NCBI GenBank assembly: GCA_973895155.1 | Contig: OZ316899.1 | Location: 4,278,001-4,342,000, forward strand | Source of the DNA: Marsupella aquatica | Taxonomy: Eukaryota; Marchantiophyta | Direction of reading: 5' to 3' | DNA: 64,000 nt | In this document: positions 11,495 to 23,858 of the stretch, in pieces | How the letters are laid out: every line of letters begins with the position of its first letter | Numbering within the stretch: position 1 is the first letter of the stretch | Notes under the pieces: model-generated | Databases searched by the model: none | Seen by the model: only the letters and a program-made list of their open reading frames with translations | Told to the model about the DNA's origin: nothing | Program-made: the position numbers and the translations under genes

Positions 11495-12494
11495 AGATGA
11501 ACTGCCGGATCCATGAACAATTAAAGAAGCTGAGGCTCAACCTGATTGGCCTGAATGGGAAAAGGCCATTCATTTGGAATTGGACTCATTGATGGCCCGC
11601 CAGGTATTCGGACCAATTACAATAGCAGAACCTATAGTGCACCTCACAGGTGATAAATGGACCCTCGTCAAGAAAAGAAATGTGAAAGGTGAAGTAACCA
11701 AACACAAGGCAAGACTGGTGGCCAGGGGATTTACACAAGTCCCCGGCAGGGACAACGACTTAACATACTCGCCGATGATGGATGTCATCACTTACCGGTA
11801 CCTTATCACAATCTCACAATGCCACAACTTATCCATGCACCAAATGGATATTGTAACAGCCTACCTATATGGACACTTAGACAAAGTCATATACATGGAA
11901 GCTCCACCAGAACTGGTGAAACGAGTTGAGTATCACAGCAAAGGGAAACAAGCACATAAAGCTGGAGTTCACAACCAGGCGGAAACATTTGAGCATACAA
12001 ATTCAGCGATACTCCACAAGGCTGCAGCAAAGATAGCACTAACAAATCCTATCCAACATCAAAGGGACACCACCCAAAGAACTCAATTTGCAGTACAGGT
12101 GTTAAGATCCCTATATGGCCTTAAGCAAAGTGGACTGACATGGTATAAACGCTTTAAGTCAGAAATGCTGGCGATGGGATTTACAAATGCCAACATTGCA
12201 CCTTGCTTATTTATGAAACGGGAAAACAAAGAATTTATTATAGTAGCCATCTACGTGGACGACCTGAACCTGTTTGGAACAAGAAAAATTATGGCTGAAA
12301 CTATCATACTCCTGAAACAGGCTTTCAAGATGCGCGACCTAGGGCAGACTTATTTCTGCCTAGGCCTACAATTTGAGCACCTGCACAATGGCATTTTCCT
12401 GCATCAGTCCATGTACATCAAGAAAGTCCTGAAGCAATTCAACATGGACAAAGGCCACTGCAGTCAGATCCCCCATGGACATCCGCTCACTTGA
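11495..12494 (+). pseudogene. Copia reverse transcriptase
   Basis: A nearly open frame with copia RT blocks in order: W..A..LELDSLMARQVF, HKARLVARGFTQVPG, MDVITYRYL, the MHQMDIVTAYLYGHLD block, YGLKQSGLTWYKRF and the active site IYVDDLNLFG. The catalytic Asp pair is intact. A TGA at 11512-11514 (P-stop-T where DPRTI is expected, so CGA to TGA) breaks the upstream join, and a frameshift near 12470 separates the C-terminus. Confidence 0.92.
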
Positions 12495-13251
12495 CAAAGA
12501 AAAGGATATCTTCTAGAAGAGAAACAAGATGGAGCCACTGCTTGGCCCAGAGAAACCATACCTATCTGCTATAGGTGTCCTGATATTCCTTTCAAACCAG
12601 ACAAGGCCCAATATTGCCTTTGCAGTCAACCTATTGGCTCGCCACAGTGCCAAGCCGACTATTTGGCATTGGAATGGGATAAAGCGCATTTTCCGCTACC
12701 TTGTGGGTACCACAGATGTGGGACTGTTTTACCCATCCAATACTAGTTACTCACTTACAGGATATGCTGATGTAGGTTACCTTTCAGACTTGGAGGATGC
12801 AAAGTCGTAGACCGGGTACGTCTTCATGATGGGCCAGACCGCAATCTCATGGCGAAGTTGCAAGCAGACACTAACAACTACATTGTCAAATCACTCGGAA
12901 ATCATAGCTCTCTACGAATCAAGCAGGGAGTGCATTTGGCTACGCAACATCATCAATCACATCCATGAGAACACGGGCATACCTACACTGTCAACACAAC
13001 CAGAAATTCACAAAGATAATAGAGCCTGCGTTGAACAAATTCATGCAGGCTTCATTAAGGGAGATCGAACCAAAAACATCACCCCCAAGTTTTTCTTTAC
13101 GCATGAACAGCAAGGCAATAGCATCGCAATTAAATGGATACAAAGCTCACAGAACATCATAGATTTGTTTACAAAATCACTTCCCCCTATACTACACAGA
13201 CAACATACATTCTCAATAGGATTGCGCAACTTAGCTGCATTGCAGGACTAA
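12495..13251 (+). pseudogene. Copia RT C-terminus and RNase H
   Basis: In the shifted phase, LGPEKPYLSAIGVLIFLSN, TRPNIAFAVNLLARHS and HWNGIKRIFRYL are the RT tail. RNase H follows (TGYVFMMGQTAISW, SNHSEIIALYESSRECIWLR, DNRACVEQ, ending in IIDLFTKSLP). A TAG at 12808-12810 splits the two. The stop near 13251 is the natural end of pol. Confidence 0.88.
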
Positions 13252-13926
13252 TGCCCTTTGGACTACTTCCGACCTACTTGTCTCCTGCCCAGAGGGAGAA
13301 TAAAAGTGAACCTCGCAGCTACAAAATGATCAAGATAACGATGCGTGAAGGAGCAACCAGCAGATACCACATCAGGGGGAGCAAAACGCACACATTCATG
13401 CCTACAAAGCAGAAAGAGTCCAACATTACCACAACTCATTTGACGCGCAAGTACTCCGATCACTAATCACCAAACTCAACGCCAAGAAGAGAAGCGCCCG
13501 CCATCATCAAGAATGACCATCCCGAAACGCAGCAGCTCACGACTTCATAACCGCGAACACTTCCGATCAAACAGAAGAACCTATCAAATCCCACATAGTT
13601 CTACTGCCCTAAGTGCAAACTACGACTGCTTTTGGACCTGTAACATGTAGAGTACTTACACACAAATTACTGACCAAATGATATGGGTACAAAGTCTATG
13701 TGACAACCCACTTAAACATCTTTTTTAACAGACTACAATAACATTACATTAACATATAGCTTGGAGGAAATGGTAACACTCTTTCCCCCTACAAGAAAGG
13801 AGAGGGGGTTTTAATGAGGTTACATTTGCCTCCCTAGATATAAACCTTTCAATGACTAGGACATATTACACATCAGAGTAGTTTTTTTTAGATGGTTGCA
13901 ACATTATCCCAGGTCATGTTACTCCC
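13252..13926 (+). other. Copia 3' untranslated region
   Basis: 675 bp between the end of pol and the polypurine tract. Only short overlapping frames; no recognisable domain on either strand. Confidence 0.6.
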
Positions 13927-13935
13927 AAGGGGGAG
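13927..13935 (+). other. Copia polypurine tract
   Basis: AAGGGGGAG directly precedes the 3' LTR start at 13936, the expected plus-strand primer. Confidence 0.8.
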
Positions 13936-14049
13936 TGTTATAACCCATACCTAAACCTACCCTACCTAGGGTTAAACCCTACTACAGTTAGGCTATATGT
14001 AATGTTGGGATGATGAATGAAGGTATTAGTTGTTCCACACCTTACAACA
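13936..14049 (+). repeat. Copia 3' LTR with internal 38-bp deletion
   Basis: Begins TGTTATAACCC and ends CTTACAACA. Relative to the 5' LTR it lacks 38 bp following TTAGG, giving 114 rather than 152 bp. The rest matches the 5' LTR closely by eye. Confidence 0.9.
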
Positions 14050-14502
14050 TAAAGAAAGTATTTTTTGCAATTAAATAGGCCTATGTGTTCTTTAAAGTCA
14101 ACCAGTCAACAAAACATGCCCCATGTGTTCTTCCACCAAACTTTGGAAGTCTTCCGCCACACCCATTTAAATGGGCCTATACTTCGTCACACGTGATGTG
14201 CCACTTTCGTGGAAGTGACCCCCCCGAGACATAAGTACTTAGTGGACCTGCCATTTTCCTTATGATCGGATGTTGTAATAATTCAATGTCAAATTAAGTG
14301 GTATCCCCCATCCAACTTCAAAGGTGCATGAACAACCTTGAACCATGAACAATGAACCTTGAACCTTGAACAATGAGTGATTGAAAAGAGTAGGTAAAGT
14401 CAACATTGCTAAGGAGTCACAACAAATGAGTGGATAGTTTGTAGAAGTTATACTTAAGACATATTTAGTGATAAGACCCTAAACTTCCATAGCCTTGTCA
14501 CA
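14050..14502. other. Flanking DNA without genes; short AACCTTGAA-type repeats
   Basis: No coding region. Around 14329-14380 there is an imperfect run of TTGAAC/ATGAAC units. The right arm of the inverted repeat that brackets the copia element lies at 14214-14235. Confidence 0.5.
14214..14235 (-). repeat. Inverted-repeat arm flanking the copia element (right)
   Basis: AGTGACCCCCCCGAGACATA is complementary to 6037-6058 and 8061-8082. See the left arm. Confidence 0.45.
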
Positions 14503-14870
14503 TTAGTCAATAGTGGTTTGGTCAAAAATAGGGGGTATTTCTACTAGTGCCCCCTCAGGCCAAGACTCACCTCCACCACTACCAACAGAACCTCCAAACT
14601 GGCCAGTAGCAATGCCACCACCACCACTATGAGGGCAAGAAACAGAGCTAGCCATAAACTGACAAGGAGGACCACCACCACCACCACTACCCCCCTCAAG
14701 CCAAGACTCACCTCCACCACTATGGGGAGAACCTCCTGATTGACTCCCTACACACCCACTATGAACAAGATATGGTGTGGGCACATGACCCGCAACCCTC
14801 TCCCCCGTCTGTCGCAAAACACTTGGTACACTACCAGGGCCGGCCCAGAACTGATGATACATGACACCAT
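14503..14870 (-). other. Gly/Ser-rich repetitive coding-like segment, left of the solo LTR
   Basis: On the minus strand an open frame of 137 codons (14503-14916) is rich in GGG, SGGGESW and PHSGGG repeats (repeating CCACCACCACTA / CCAAGACTCACCTCC on the plus strand). The same repeat type resumes at 18858 after the family-Q LTR, so the LTR split one repetitive locus. I recognise no protein family; it could be a repetitive exon or simply minisatellite DNA. Confidence 0.4.
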
Positions 14871-15229
14871 TGTGACGTTGCCGGTACGGTGGGTAATGAG
14901 TGATTTGGCCTAACACTTGCGTTGAGGGTATCTTAGGCCGTAATTATTAGCATAACGATAGTATTTAGGTAGCCATTATGAGTAGGAAATCATTAGTCAA
15001 TAAGGGGCGTTCGTGTTTGGGCTGGCGGCGGGTCGCCATTTCGCACACCCGGGTTGCGAGCGTGTAATGGGCCCTCCACTCTTTCCCCTCGGGTTTGTAT
15101 AACGAATTTTGGGAGGCGGCCACTGACACGCACTGACTCGGACTGGCGGAGTGGCTGGTACACTGCAAGCGTGAAAGTCTCGGCCTATAAGCAACAAGGA
15201 GGCGACCAGTGATCGACGAGCGATCAGGG

Positions 15230-15236
15230 TATAAAA
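15230..15236 (+). promoter_or_regulatory. TATA box of family-Q LTR
   Basis: TATAAAA, 100 bp upstream of the ATG of the LTR-encoded frame. The equivalent site is TATAAAA in the copies at 23751 and 38741, and TGTAAAA at 45033. Confidence 0.65.
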
Positions 15237-15335
15237 AGAGTGCTGATCCTTTGCAGTGCACCAGTTCTTCAAACCACGCACCAACTTTGACCCCAATTCT
15301 CTTGCTTATCCTTAGTTGCCTTCCATCTCCTCTGA

Positions 15336-18011
15336 ATGTCGCACATGATCCTTTCCAGTTTGGCCATACGATTTTGGACGCAGTTCTTGTCTATCGGAGG
15401 GCACTTGGCCGACTCGTTGAAACACACCAACCCGCGACGATACGAGATTGAACGCGAGTACGAGAGAGCCATCCGCCTAGCAGGCCGCCATCACTATCTC
15501 CTTAACTTTGATTACCCATCCCAGAGCGAGCTTTACCGACCCAAAGAAATATCAGGGTACTTCTTCAACGGAGGCAAATATATCAATTTCTAGGAGGCAT
15601 TGCTTTGGCTCCCGGATGAGGTCTTCAATATCCCGGGCACAATCAACTTACAGCGGCACCACTTTGACCACATTCCCGCTCGGGTCCGGGACATCATCAA
15701 TAGCGAGCCCAGCGCTACCCGATCTACAAGGGCGCCTACACTTGCGTCAGAAAACCTCTACCGGCACCTACAGAATTTCATGGCAACCACACCATCGACC
15801 ACCGGTGCCAGCCCAGCCATGCCCGCACCAGCACCAGCTCAGGCTCAGGCTCAGGGTCAGGCTCAGGCTCAGGGTCTGCCTTAGCTTAGCCAACCCCCGC
15901 CCCTACAGGTGAGATCCGTCATCAACGCTGTGGACGTCAGCGACGACAAAGAGGCTACCTTACCCCTGCTCAGGCGGCCTAGAGGAGTAAGTACCCAGGG
16001 AGCCGGCACTACATCGCCCCTTCCCGAGGCCCGGACCAGAGTAGCGGCTCCAACGGACAACACGGTGACCGTAGCCGCCCTGGCCCCAATACTAACGGCA
16101 GTGGCACTACCTACACCCGATTGAGAGGATGGGGAGGTGTCACCTTCCCCGAGCCAGTCTTGGGGAAGGAAGAGGAAGGAACCCACAACTATATCCGGGC
16201 TACCCATGGCCACGGTAGCCGCGGCCAAGGTAACAATGCACCGCATGGGGGAAAACGTGCATAAGAACATCCTCCACCCAAAACATGCGGTGTACTTGAA
16301 GACTCAGGGGTTCGAGCACCTCGCCTCTCTCCCCTGGAACACCTACAGATACTACAGGGAGGACATGACGGAGTTCGTCAAGAATTATGATGACGTCCGT
16401 CAGCATACTGGGCTGCAGGGGAGGAATATGTCCTTCACAGAGGAACGGCTCAGGATGATCTTTGGGCTACCCGAAGGCGATCACCGAGTCAAATCACGGG
16501 CTCCCGGGGGCAAGGGAGCCAAATACCAATCCTCTAGTTTTCCCTCCGAGGGGTCAGTGGACAACGGGTTCGTGATGAGGACCTACCTCATCCCCGAGAT
16601 AGTTGAGCGGCTGGAGTTCCAAAGGTACGCCCTCCACATGATGGAACCCTGGGGCAAGATCTCCGCTGCCCAGGTTATCCAGGTCAAGAACTATCGACCT
16701 AGGAAAAGGGCTTTGTACTTCGCTAAGAAGTTCCATGAAGAGATGGAGCAGCAAAGGAAGTCGCTATACATCGGCGGGAAGGCATATTTTGCAAGCCACA
16801 TCGAGATCATTCTCGAGTGGTACGCCCGGTTTGATCGACGAACCCTTCCCCAGGTCAACGTAACTAAGTTGGTCCCAACTAAGTGGATCTTCCCGGCCTT
16901 GGAGAGACGGCCTCAACCCGAGGCCCAAAGTCCGGCGGCGACGCAGGCCTCACCCATCCAACCTCCACAGGTAGCAGTAGCCGTGGCCAAAGAAGTACCG
17001 GAAGAGGCAGTGATTGCAACCTTAGACGCGATCAACCAGGCCGGGCCTAGTGCAAAAGTCAGGGCGGTGGAGGCCTTGCCCAAGCCCGAAGGTCCAGAAG
17101 ACCCACCAATGGCTATTCCAAAGGACGACCTGATGGTGGAGGAGGACACTCCAGCCCCTTCCAACACTACATCCCCAGGGCTGGATGTCACTACCCCGGC
17201 TCCCACGCGAGTTAACGTCTGCCCGTGCCCAAATCCAGACGGGCATAACCTGGACCACCCGGAACTCTTCGTACCGGGTACATTTCTAAATGGGATTTTG
17301 GGAGATTTCTCCGAACAGATAGCCCAGGATACCGGGGAGTTCATGGCTTGGAAGGTAGCCTACTTCTTCAATCAGGAGTTGGTTACCGCAATAAAAGCAG
17401 GTTGGGCTCAGTCGGAGGCCCTTCAGCGGATAGAGCGGTACCGGGTTGAATCTGTGTACCTAAAGGATGAAGTTGTAGCTCAAGAGGCTTAGTTTGTGCA
17501 ACTACGACCCAAGGTTGTAGTCGCCGATGAGTTGTTAGCAAATGCGCATGCCCTTACCGCCTTGGCCAAACAAGCCAAAGCCGGGAAGGAGGCCGAGATT
17601 GCACGGCTCCAGACCCAGGTTGACAGTTTGAAGAACCCAACTGTCATCTGGCAAAAAGACCTAGAGGAGGCCGAAGAGCGGGCCCAGCGTGACACTGTGG
17701 AGATTGCCACCATGCAGGCCGAAGTGGCACGGCTTCAAGCCGAAGCCGAGAAACAGACCCAGGTGGTGGACAAGCTGACGAGCAACTGGAAGAGGCATGC
17801 CAAGAGGCAGCTGGGGAGGTGGACGCGGCGAAGCAAGAAAACAAATCTTTGCTGGACTTTCCCCAAAAAAAAATTCAAAAAAAAATTTTCCAAAAAAATT
17901 CCAAAAAAAATTCCAAATTTTTTCCACCCGTTTGCTGTTACGAGTAACTATTTGTTGTTTGCTGTTTGCTGTCACGGTGGTTATACCCAGAATAGACTTA
18001 GGAGTAGCTAA
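15336..18011 (+). pseudogene. Family-Q LTR-encoded protein (broken by stops)
   Basis: A single reading frame of about 890 codons starts MSHMILSSLAIRFW and is interrupted only by stops at 15591, 15882, 16122 and 17490, with the phase kept throughout. Order: N-terminal helical domain (FWTQFLSIGGHLADSL; EREYERAIRLAGR), Pro/Ala/Gln-rich linker (repeated AQAQGQ near 15838-15884), central domain (MGENVHKNILHPKH, HLASLPWN, MIFGLPEGD, DNGFVMRTYLIPE, MEQQRKSLYIGGKAYFASH), a second Pro-rich linker, then a coiled coil from about 17500. The tail after about 17850 is replaced by A-rich sequence and differs from the KRARH end of other copies. Function unknown. Confidence 0.75.
17861..17925 (+). repeat. A-rich low-complexity tract
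   Basis: Runs of 7-9 A separated by TTC/TTCC interrupt the coiled-coil end of the LTR frame. The other family-Q copies lack it, so it is a local expansion or insertion. Confidence 0.7.
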
Positions 18012-18184
18012 AACAGGCTGGTAGGACAAGTGCCGGCCAGAAGATAGTGGCGCTGACACATTAGCCAGCCTATGTAGAATAGGTTAGACTAATAGGACAA
18101 GCAGGCACCAGCTTAGTAGGGATATAAGTTAGTGTAGATTCGGGCACAAGGCCAGGCCGGTCCTCAGCCCTTAGTATTTAGCGG

Positions 18185-18216
18185 CCCCCCTAGTAGAGGT
18201 TAGGGAGGGGGTTTTT
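18185..18216 (+). other. Conserved GTAGAGG-loop hairpin followed by T-run
   Basis: Stem CCCCCCTA / TAGGG(A)GGG with loop GTAGAGGT, followed by TTTTT. The same position in the copies at 41674 and 55079 has a different stem but the same loop (see findings). Confidence 0.6.
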
Positions 18217-18857
18217 AGACTCAAAAGTTGGCCATTCACTGTACGCATGGGGAGTCCCAAACTCAGTGAAGTACCGGAGTACCAAGGGGAGGGTATACGA
18301 CTAAGCTCATTGGGCGAGTGCGGAGCTGGGCTCTATTGTAGTTTATACTCCTCGGCCTTGGGCCCGGTCGTTCACGAGGTGTCGGGTCAACCAATCGTAA
18401 AGTGTATGATCATAAATGAATGAAATCCTTTCTCCTTAATTCCTTCGTGTAAATCAAGATTTCTGTTATGTATGTATGCATGTATGAGTCTCGTGTGCAA
18501 GTATCAATGTCGGGCCGAACATGTTATGCCAACTGTGCACGGGGTGCAGGATATGGGTACGGGGTTGCGAGCCCGAGTTGAGCTCTTGTACTAACAGATC
18601 CGGATCGAAGGCGGTAACATGAAGGCTTAGAAGTCCATGAGCCGGGGTCGACCCCATGTTGACTAAGGTATGTTCCGGTGGCAGAACACAAACTATACCT
18701 AGGAGGTGTCTGTACATAACAGTAAGCGCACTTAGCGCTAGTTTACGTGAATTAGGAGCATTTCGTGCGTCCCTCCCTGCCCGAACCCTCATATTCACAA
18801 AGGATGTGCCTGTCTAAGCCAAAGCCTGGGTTAAGGCCTAGGCTGACGACGTGACAA

Positions 18858-19290
18858 CCACCACCACAACCCCTTGCAGGCCAAGACTTACCTCCACCAC
18901 TACGGCCGGAACCTCCAGACTGGCTAACAACTCAACCACTGTCAGCATGAGATGGTGTCGGCACATGAACATCTTGGACTGTCAAGAAGCACCTGGTACA
19001 ATATCAAGGCCAACCCTAAACTGACAAGGAGCAACATCACCCCCTTGGCCACCTCTAGCAGCAGGAACCCAAGATGCACTACCAACCCCTTGGCAACCTC
19101 TAGCAGCTGGAACCCAAGACGTACTACCAACCCCTTGTCCACCTCCAGCAATTGGAACTTGGGACTCACTACCACCACTCCTGCCTGGTAATCTCCGACA
19201 AGGAGGCATATCACCTCCAGTGCTCTCCATCCAACAAGTGGGGCCACCTACACCCCTACCAAACTGGTGATGTCCCCTGACCAACCATGT
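18858..19290 (-). other. Gly-rich repetitive coding-like segment, right of the solo LTR
   Basis: Continues the repetitive locus interrupted at 14870. A minus-strand frame (18982-19284) shows ARGGQG, ARGCQG and AGGGQG motifs. No family recognised. Confidence 0.4.
19041..19175 (+). repeat. 45-bp minisatellite, three units
   Basis: Units at 19041-19085, 19086-19130 and 19131-19175 each begin CCCCTTG and contain a GGAAC core. The first two are very similar and the third is diverged. The length is a multiple of 3, so the minus-strand frame is kept. Confidence 0.8.
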
Positions 19291-19639
19291 GCACTAGTAG
19301 AAGGTCTTACTGGAGCCTCGGCCACACTCCCTTCCAAGGGACTGTCCTCCTTGTCCTTCCCCTCAGCATCCTCTTGACTACTGTCCAAGTGCTCCTCACC
19401 CCCTCATCATCTTGCACATTACATTAATCCCAAATCCATACATGTCATTCAATTCTGCATGTATGAAATGTACATTTGCGGCTTGCTCCGTACAGTGCAA
19501 TTCTCTCCAAATGGTTTGAAGACGTTGTGGTTAGTGATTGTTTTGTGCTCTTCCAAGAGTTGTTGTAGGGCAAATCAGAAAAACATAGTCTGTCTGGGAT
19601 TTCACATCTGCTGGGTCAGACAGGTAATCGGCGTCTCTT

Positions 19640-19840
19640 TTATTTATGTGCCTTCAGTTGTTTTGGCTGTGATGTGCAATACCTCCCTTGAGTCACTAAT
19701 ACTTGTGTGGATGTGTAGGCCGTTCTCTCTAATGTCTTTGAAGCTGAGGAGGTTCCGTGTAGCTTTTGGGGTGTAAATTGCCAATTTTATGTGGATGACT
19801 GTGCCACTAGGTAGGATCAGCTTGGCTGGGGTTTGTGGTA
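19640..19840 (-). pseudogene. Copia protease/pre-integrase fragment
   Basis: Minus-strand translation gives IKLAIYTPKATRNLLSF, KDIRENGLHIHT and SREVLHIT. This matches the strip after the protease of element C (YAPKATKNLLSFEDV..LHIKT..REVLYIT). No other intact copia domain was found next to it. An old, isolated remnant. Confidence 0.75.
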
Positions 19841-20367
19841 AACAGAGATTTGACCATGAGTTACAACACCGTTTTCCTTTTTCCTCACATTGTTAGTTGA
19901 CTCATTCCAATCACAAAACACAATATACCAAGGAAAGGAAGCCATGAGGATAATGTGCCGTAGTTCTAGAATCATAGTTGTAGCCCCAACTAAAAGAATA
20001 TTTGTGAGAGTAAATGTGTTATCAACAAGATTGCCGGTATATCAGCTCACACATTTTGCTACTCAGGGGCCAAATTAAATCAGTGGGTTCAGGCTTGTTT
20101 GTAGTTGTTTATGTGGGCCAAGGAGAGAAATTGTGCCAAAGTTAGTCCAACTACAGGAAATTGAGGATCTCTTCAAGAGAGTAGGGCTTAAATGGTTTTT
20201 GCCATTTTGCTCAAACTTAATAAGTACATATCTCTCATATTTGACTTAATTTTCCTATTTGTTATATGAGGACTCCATTCTAGGATAAGCAATAACAAAC
20301 AATGTCAAAACTACTCATGCCTAGATCCTGACAGTCCACATGATTGAATGCTTTGGTTAAATATATT
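19841..20367. other. Intergenic DNA, nothing recognised
   Basis: AT-rich sequence with short frames only. It may include further decayed copia sequence continuing from 19840, but no motif could be confirmed. Confidence 0.4.
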
Positions 20368-20956
20368 AGCTTTTTACTAGCCTATCCCCCAAACTGTCAG
20401 TAATTATCAACCTGGCCCCCAAACTATCTTAACTCCTAAGTTGACCCCCTTTTCAAATATGGGTTACTCTAACTCTTGTACTTAACCTGAGGTAGTTCTG
20501 CATTACTCGCTTGGTGTGTGGCAAGGCACTATTGAACACGTCAAACCCCAGCCAATTCTACCCTAACCCGGGCTGACTCACTCCCATTATGAAAATTTAG
20601 GGAGTACCTGCAGGCCGGCAAAGGGAAGGAAGGGGTAGATAATACTGTTGTCAGGCCTGCCATTGCAGGGTAAACAGGTCGGGGCTGCCTTAGTGCATGC
20701 AAGGGAGCCAGCCTGGTACTCCTTAAATAGTTAAAATGGAAATGGGTCAGCCCAGTTTAGGGTAGAACCAGCCAGGGTTTTGGGTGGAAAATAGCACCTT
20801 GCCATGTGGCAGGCAAACAATGCAGAACAATCTCGGGCTAAGTAGAGGAGTTAGAGTAACCAATATTCCAAAAAAAGGGTCAACTTAGGAACTAAAATGT
20901 TTGTGGGACAGGTTAATAATTACGGGTCAGTTTGGAGGATAGGCTAGTAAAAAGCT
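20368..20956. repeat. 589-bp fold-back (MITE-like) element
   Basis: The left end AGCTTTTTACTAGCC is matched by the reverse-complement end GGCTAGTAAAAAGCT. The similarity continues inwards for much of both halves (GGGGGATAGG / CCTATCCCCC type blocks, then TTACTCTAACTC / GAGTTAGAGTAA, then TCTACCCTAA / TTAGGGTAGA). It contains no coding sequence. Flanks are AT-rich (ATATATT / GTATATAT), so no target duplication could be assigned. It is a non-autonomous DNA element or a simple inverted duplication. Confidence 0.75.
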
Positions 20957-22382
<1,426 letters not shown>

Positions 22383-23392
22383 CTGCAAGTTGAAAAATTT
22401 TCAAGGGGATCATCATCAGTCAAAGTGAATGCAAAAGTATTCTTGAGAAAGAAAGTTGTATGGCAAGCTTGAAGAAGTTAATCCCAGATGGACTTTGCAC
22501 TTGAACGTTACCTCTTGGATGGAATGTACAGCGGTGATACCTGTCCCTAAGGCACCACTAAGTTTGCAATTTGATTATAAACTCATCAGGTATATTTGTA
22601 AGCATAGGAAGTGATAAAGTTTTGTAAATTTATCAAAAACTAGACTAATGGTCTAGAATACCACGGAACCCCCTAAAACATGACGGAATGGCGGTACAAA
22701 CTATAAAGCAAGATGGCATAAGTACGTTTAGGGCAGTGGCCAGTAATGAATGTTTAGAGGTATAGGGCAAAGTCTCTGGTGGACATACGGTCCCGCTTCA
22801 CTTAAATGGCCAGGTTGGGTGTTGAGGGTATCTTGTGGTAACAAGCCTGTTGAGGAAGTTGCTATTTTTCAATTTCAGTTATCAATAGAAGGCAAAGCTC
22901 AACTGATGGCTGACAATAGCAATCTTGCTGAGCATGGGGGAATTGCATTATTTGTCTGGCTGTAAACAAAAGTGGTATACTAGCATAAATCAGGCACAGC
23001 ATTTCTGGGGATGCCTATTGAAAGAGGCTAGTAAGTTAGTTGCAACTTAAAAGTTTGAAGAGACAGAGCAAGCTACGCAATAAAGAGTAGAGCCTGATTG
23101 ATCACCTGTGGAAGTTGCATTGTACTGTCTTGCTTTCTAGGTGGCCATTTTATTAAGGCAACACTCTTGTGGGCCCATGGACGCAATCTATATATTGTTC
23201 TTCTAAGCAACATTGGACCTTACTTGTCAGGAACAACTGCAACTTGGAAGTGGGAGCTTGTCTTAGGAGCGGGCTTAGGACGCAAAACATCTGATCAAGC
23301 CAAGAAGTGCAAGAGGATAGTAAATTCAGCCCCTTTGAGCCAGACAAGGAAGGCCAGGTAGTGACAAGCAAGCCAAAACCCAGCAGCACCAG
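22383..23392. other. Non-coding DNA between helicase exons and element G
   Basis: About 1 kb. A possible extra exon on the minus strand (about 22512-22556, acceptor AAACTTAG, donor GTAACG) was seen but its translation matches no helicase motif. An 87-codon frame at 23098-23361 has no recognisable domain. Confidence 0.4.
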
Positions 23393-23750
23393 TGTGACAT
23401 CGCCAGCACGACGGTTAATGAGTGATCCGGTCTAATCCGTGCTTAGCGCGCGCGCTAAGGACATAGTAGTCCGTAATAATTAGCATAACGACACTAAAAT
23501 AGGTAGTAACCATGACTAGGACATCATTAGTCAATAAGGAGCATTTACGCTTGGGCTAGCGGTGGAGCACCATTCGTACCCCGGGTCACAAGCGTGTAGG
23601 GATGCACCCTTTGGTCCGTATAATGAATCAAGGGGGCGGCTCACTGACATGCTCTGACCCGGACCTGCGGAGTGGCCGGTACACTGCAAGCGTGAAAGGA
23701 TCGGCCTATCACAAGGAGGAAGGGACCGTTTGGCCAATGAGCCCTCAGGG

Positions 23751-23757
23751 TATAAAA
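23751..23757 (+). promoter_or_regulatory. TATA box of element G 5' LTR
   Basis: TATAAAA inside a conserved block (GCCCTCAGGGTATAAAAGGC), 358 bp into the LTR and 102 bp before the LTR frame's ATG at 23859. It is the likely promoter for full-length element RNA. Confidence 0.7.
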
Positions 23758-23858
23758 GGCGGGCCATTCTCTTGTGAAGCACCACCACTTCACCCTTTGC
23801 GCCAGCTTCGATCCCAACTTACTTGTTTGCTCCTCAGTCACCCACCCCCGTTCCCTAT

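Larger units (their letters stand above)
8223..14049 (+). mobile_element. Complete Ty1/copia retrotransposon (element C)
   Basis: Order: 5' LTR (8223-8374), gag, protease, integrase, reverse transcriptase, RNase H, polypurine tract and 3' LTR (13936-14049). Integrase lies before reverse transcriptase, the copia order. The possible target duplication is imperfect (AAAAG before, TAAAG after). All expected domains are present, but several stops and frameshifts make it non-autonomous. A half-LTR-plus-gag duplicate lies upstream at 6199-7274. Confidence 0.92.
14871..18857 (+). mobile_element. Solo LTR of family Q (3,987 bp)
   Basis: Starts TGTGACGTTGCC and ends GACGACGTGACA, with the imperfect 5-bp duplication ACCAT (14866-14870) / ACCAC (18858-18862). 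No gag-pol is attached. It aligns along its length with the LTRs of element G (23393, 44674) and with the solo copy at 38386. It contains a TATA box, an ~890-codon frame and a downstream hairpin. Confidence 0.85.

Noticed and set aside
14503-14916. Gly-rich protein gene
   Set aside because: The frame is made of short repeats, runs across the LTR boundary at 14871, and has no recognisable domain; kept only as a repetitive segment.
22512-22556. Additional helicase exon upstream of 22382
   Set aside because: It has plausible splice signals and phase, but its translation (GTGITAVHSIQE) matches no Snf2 block.
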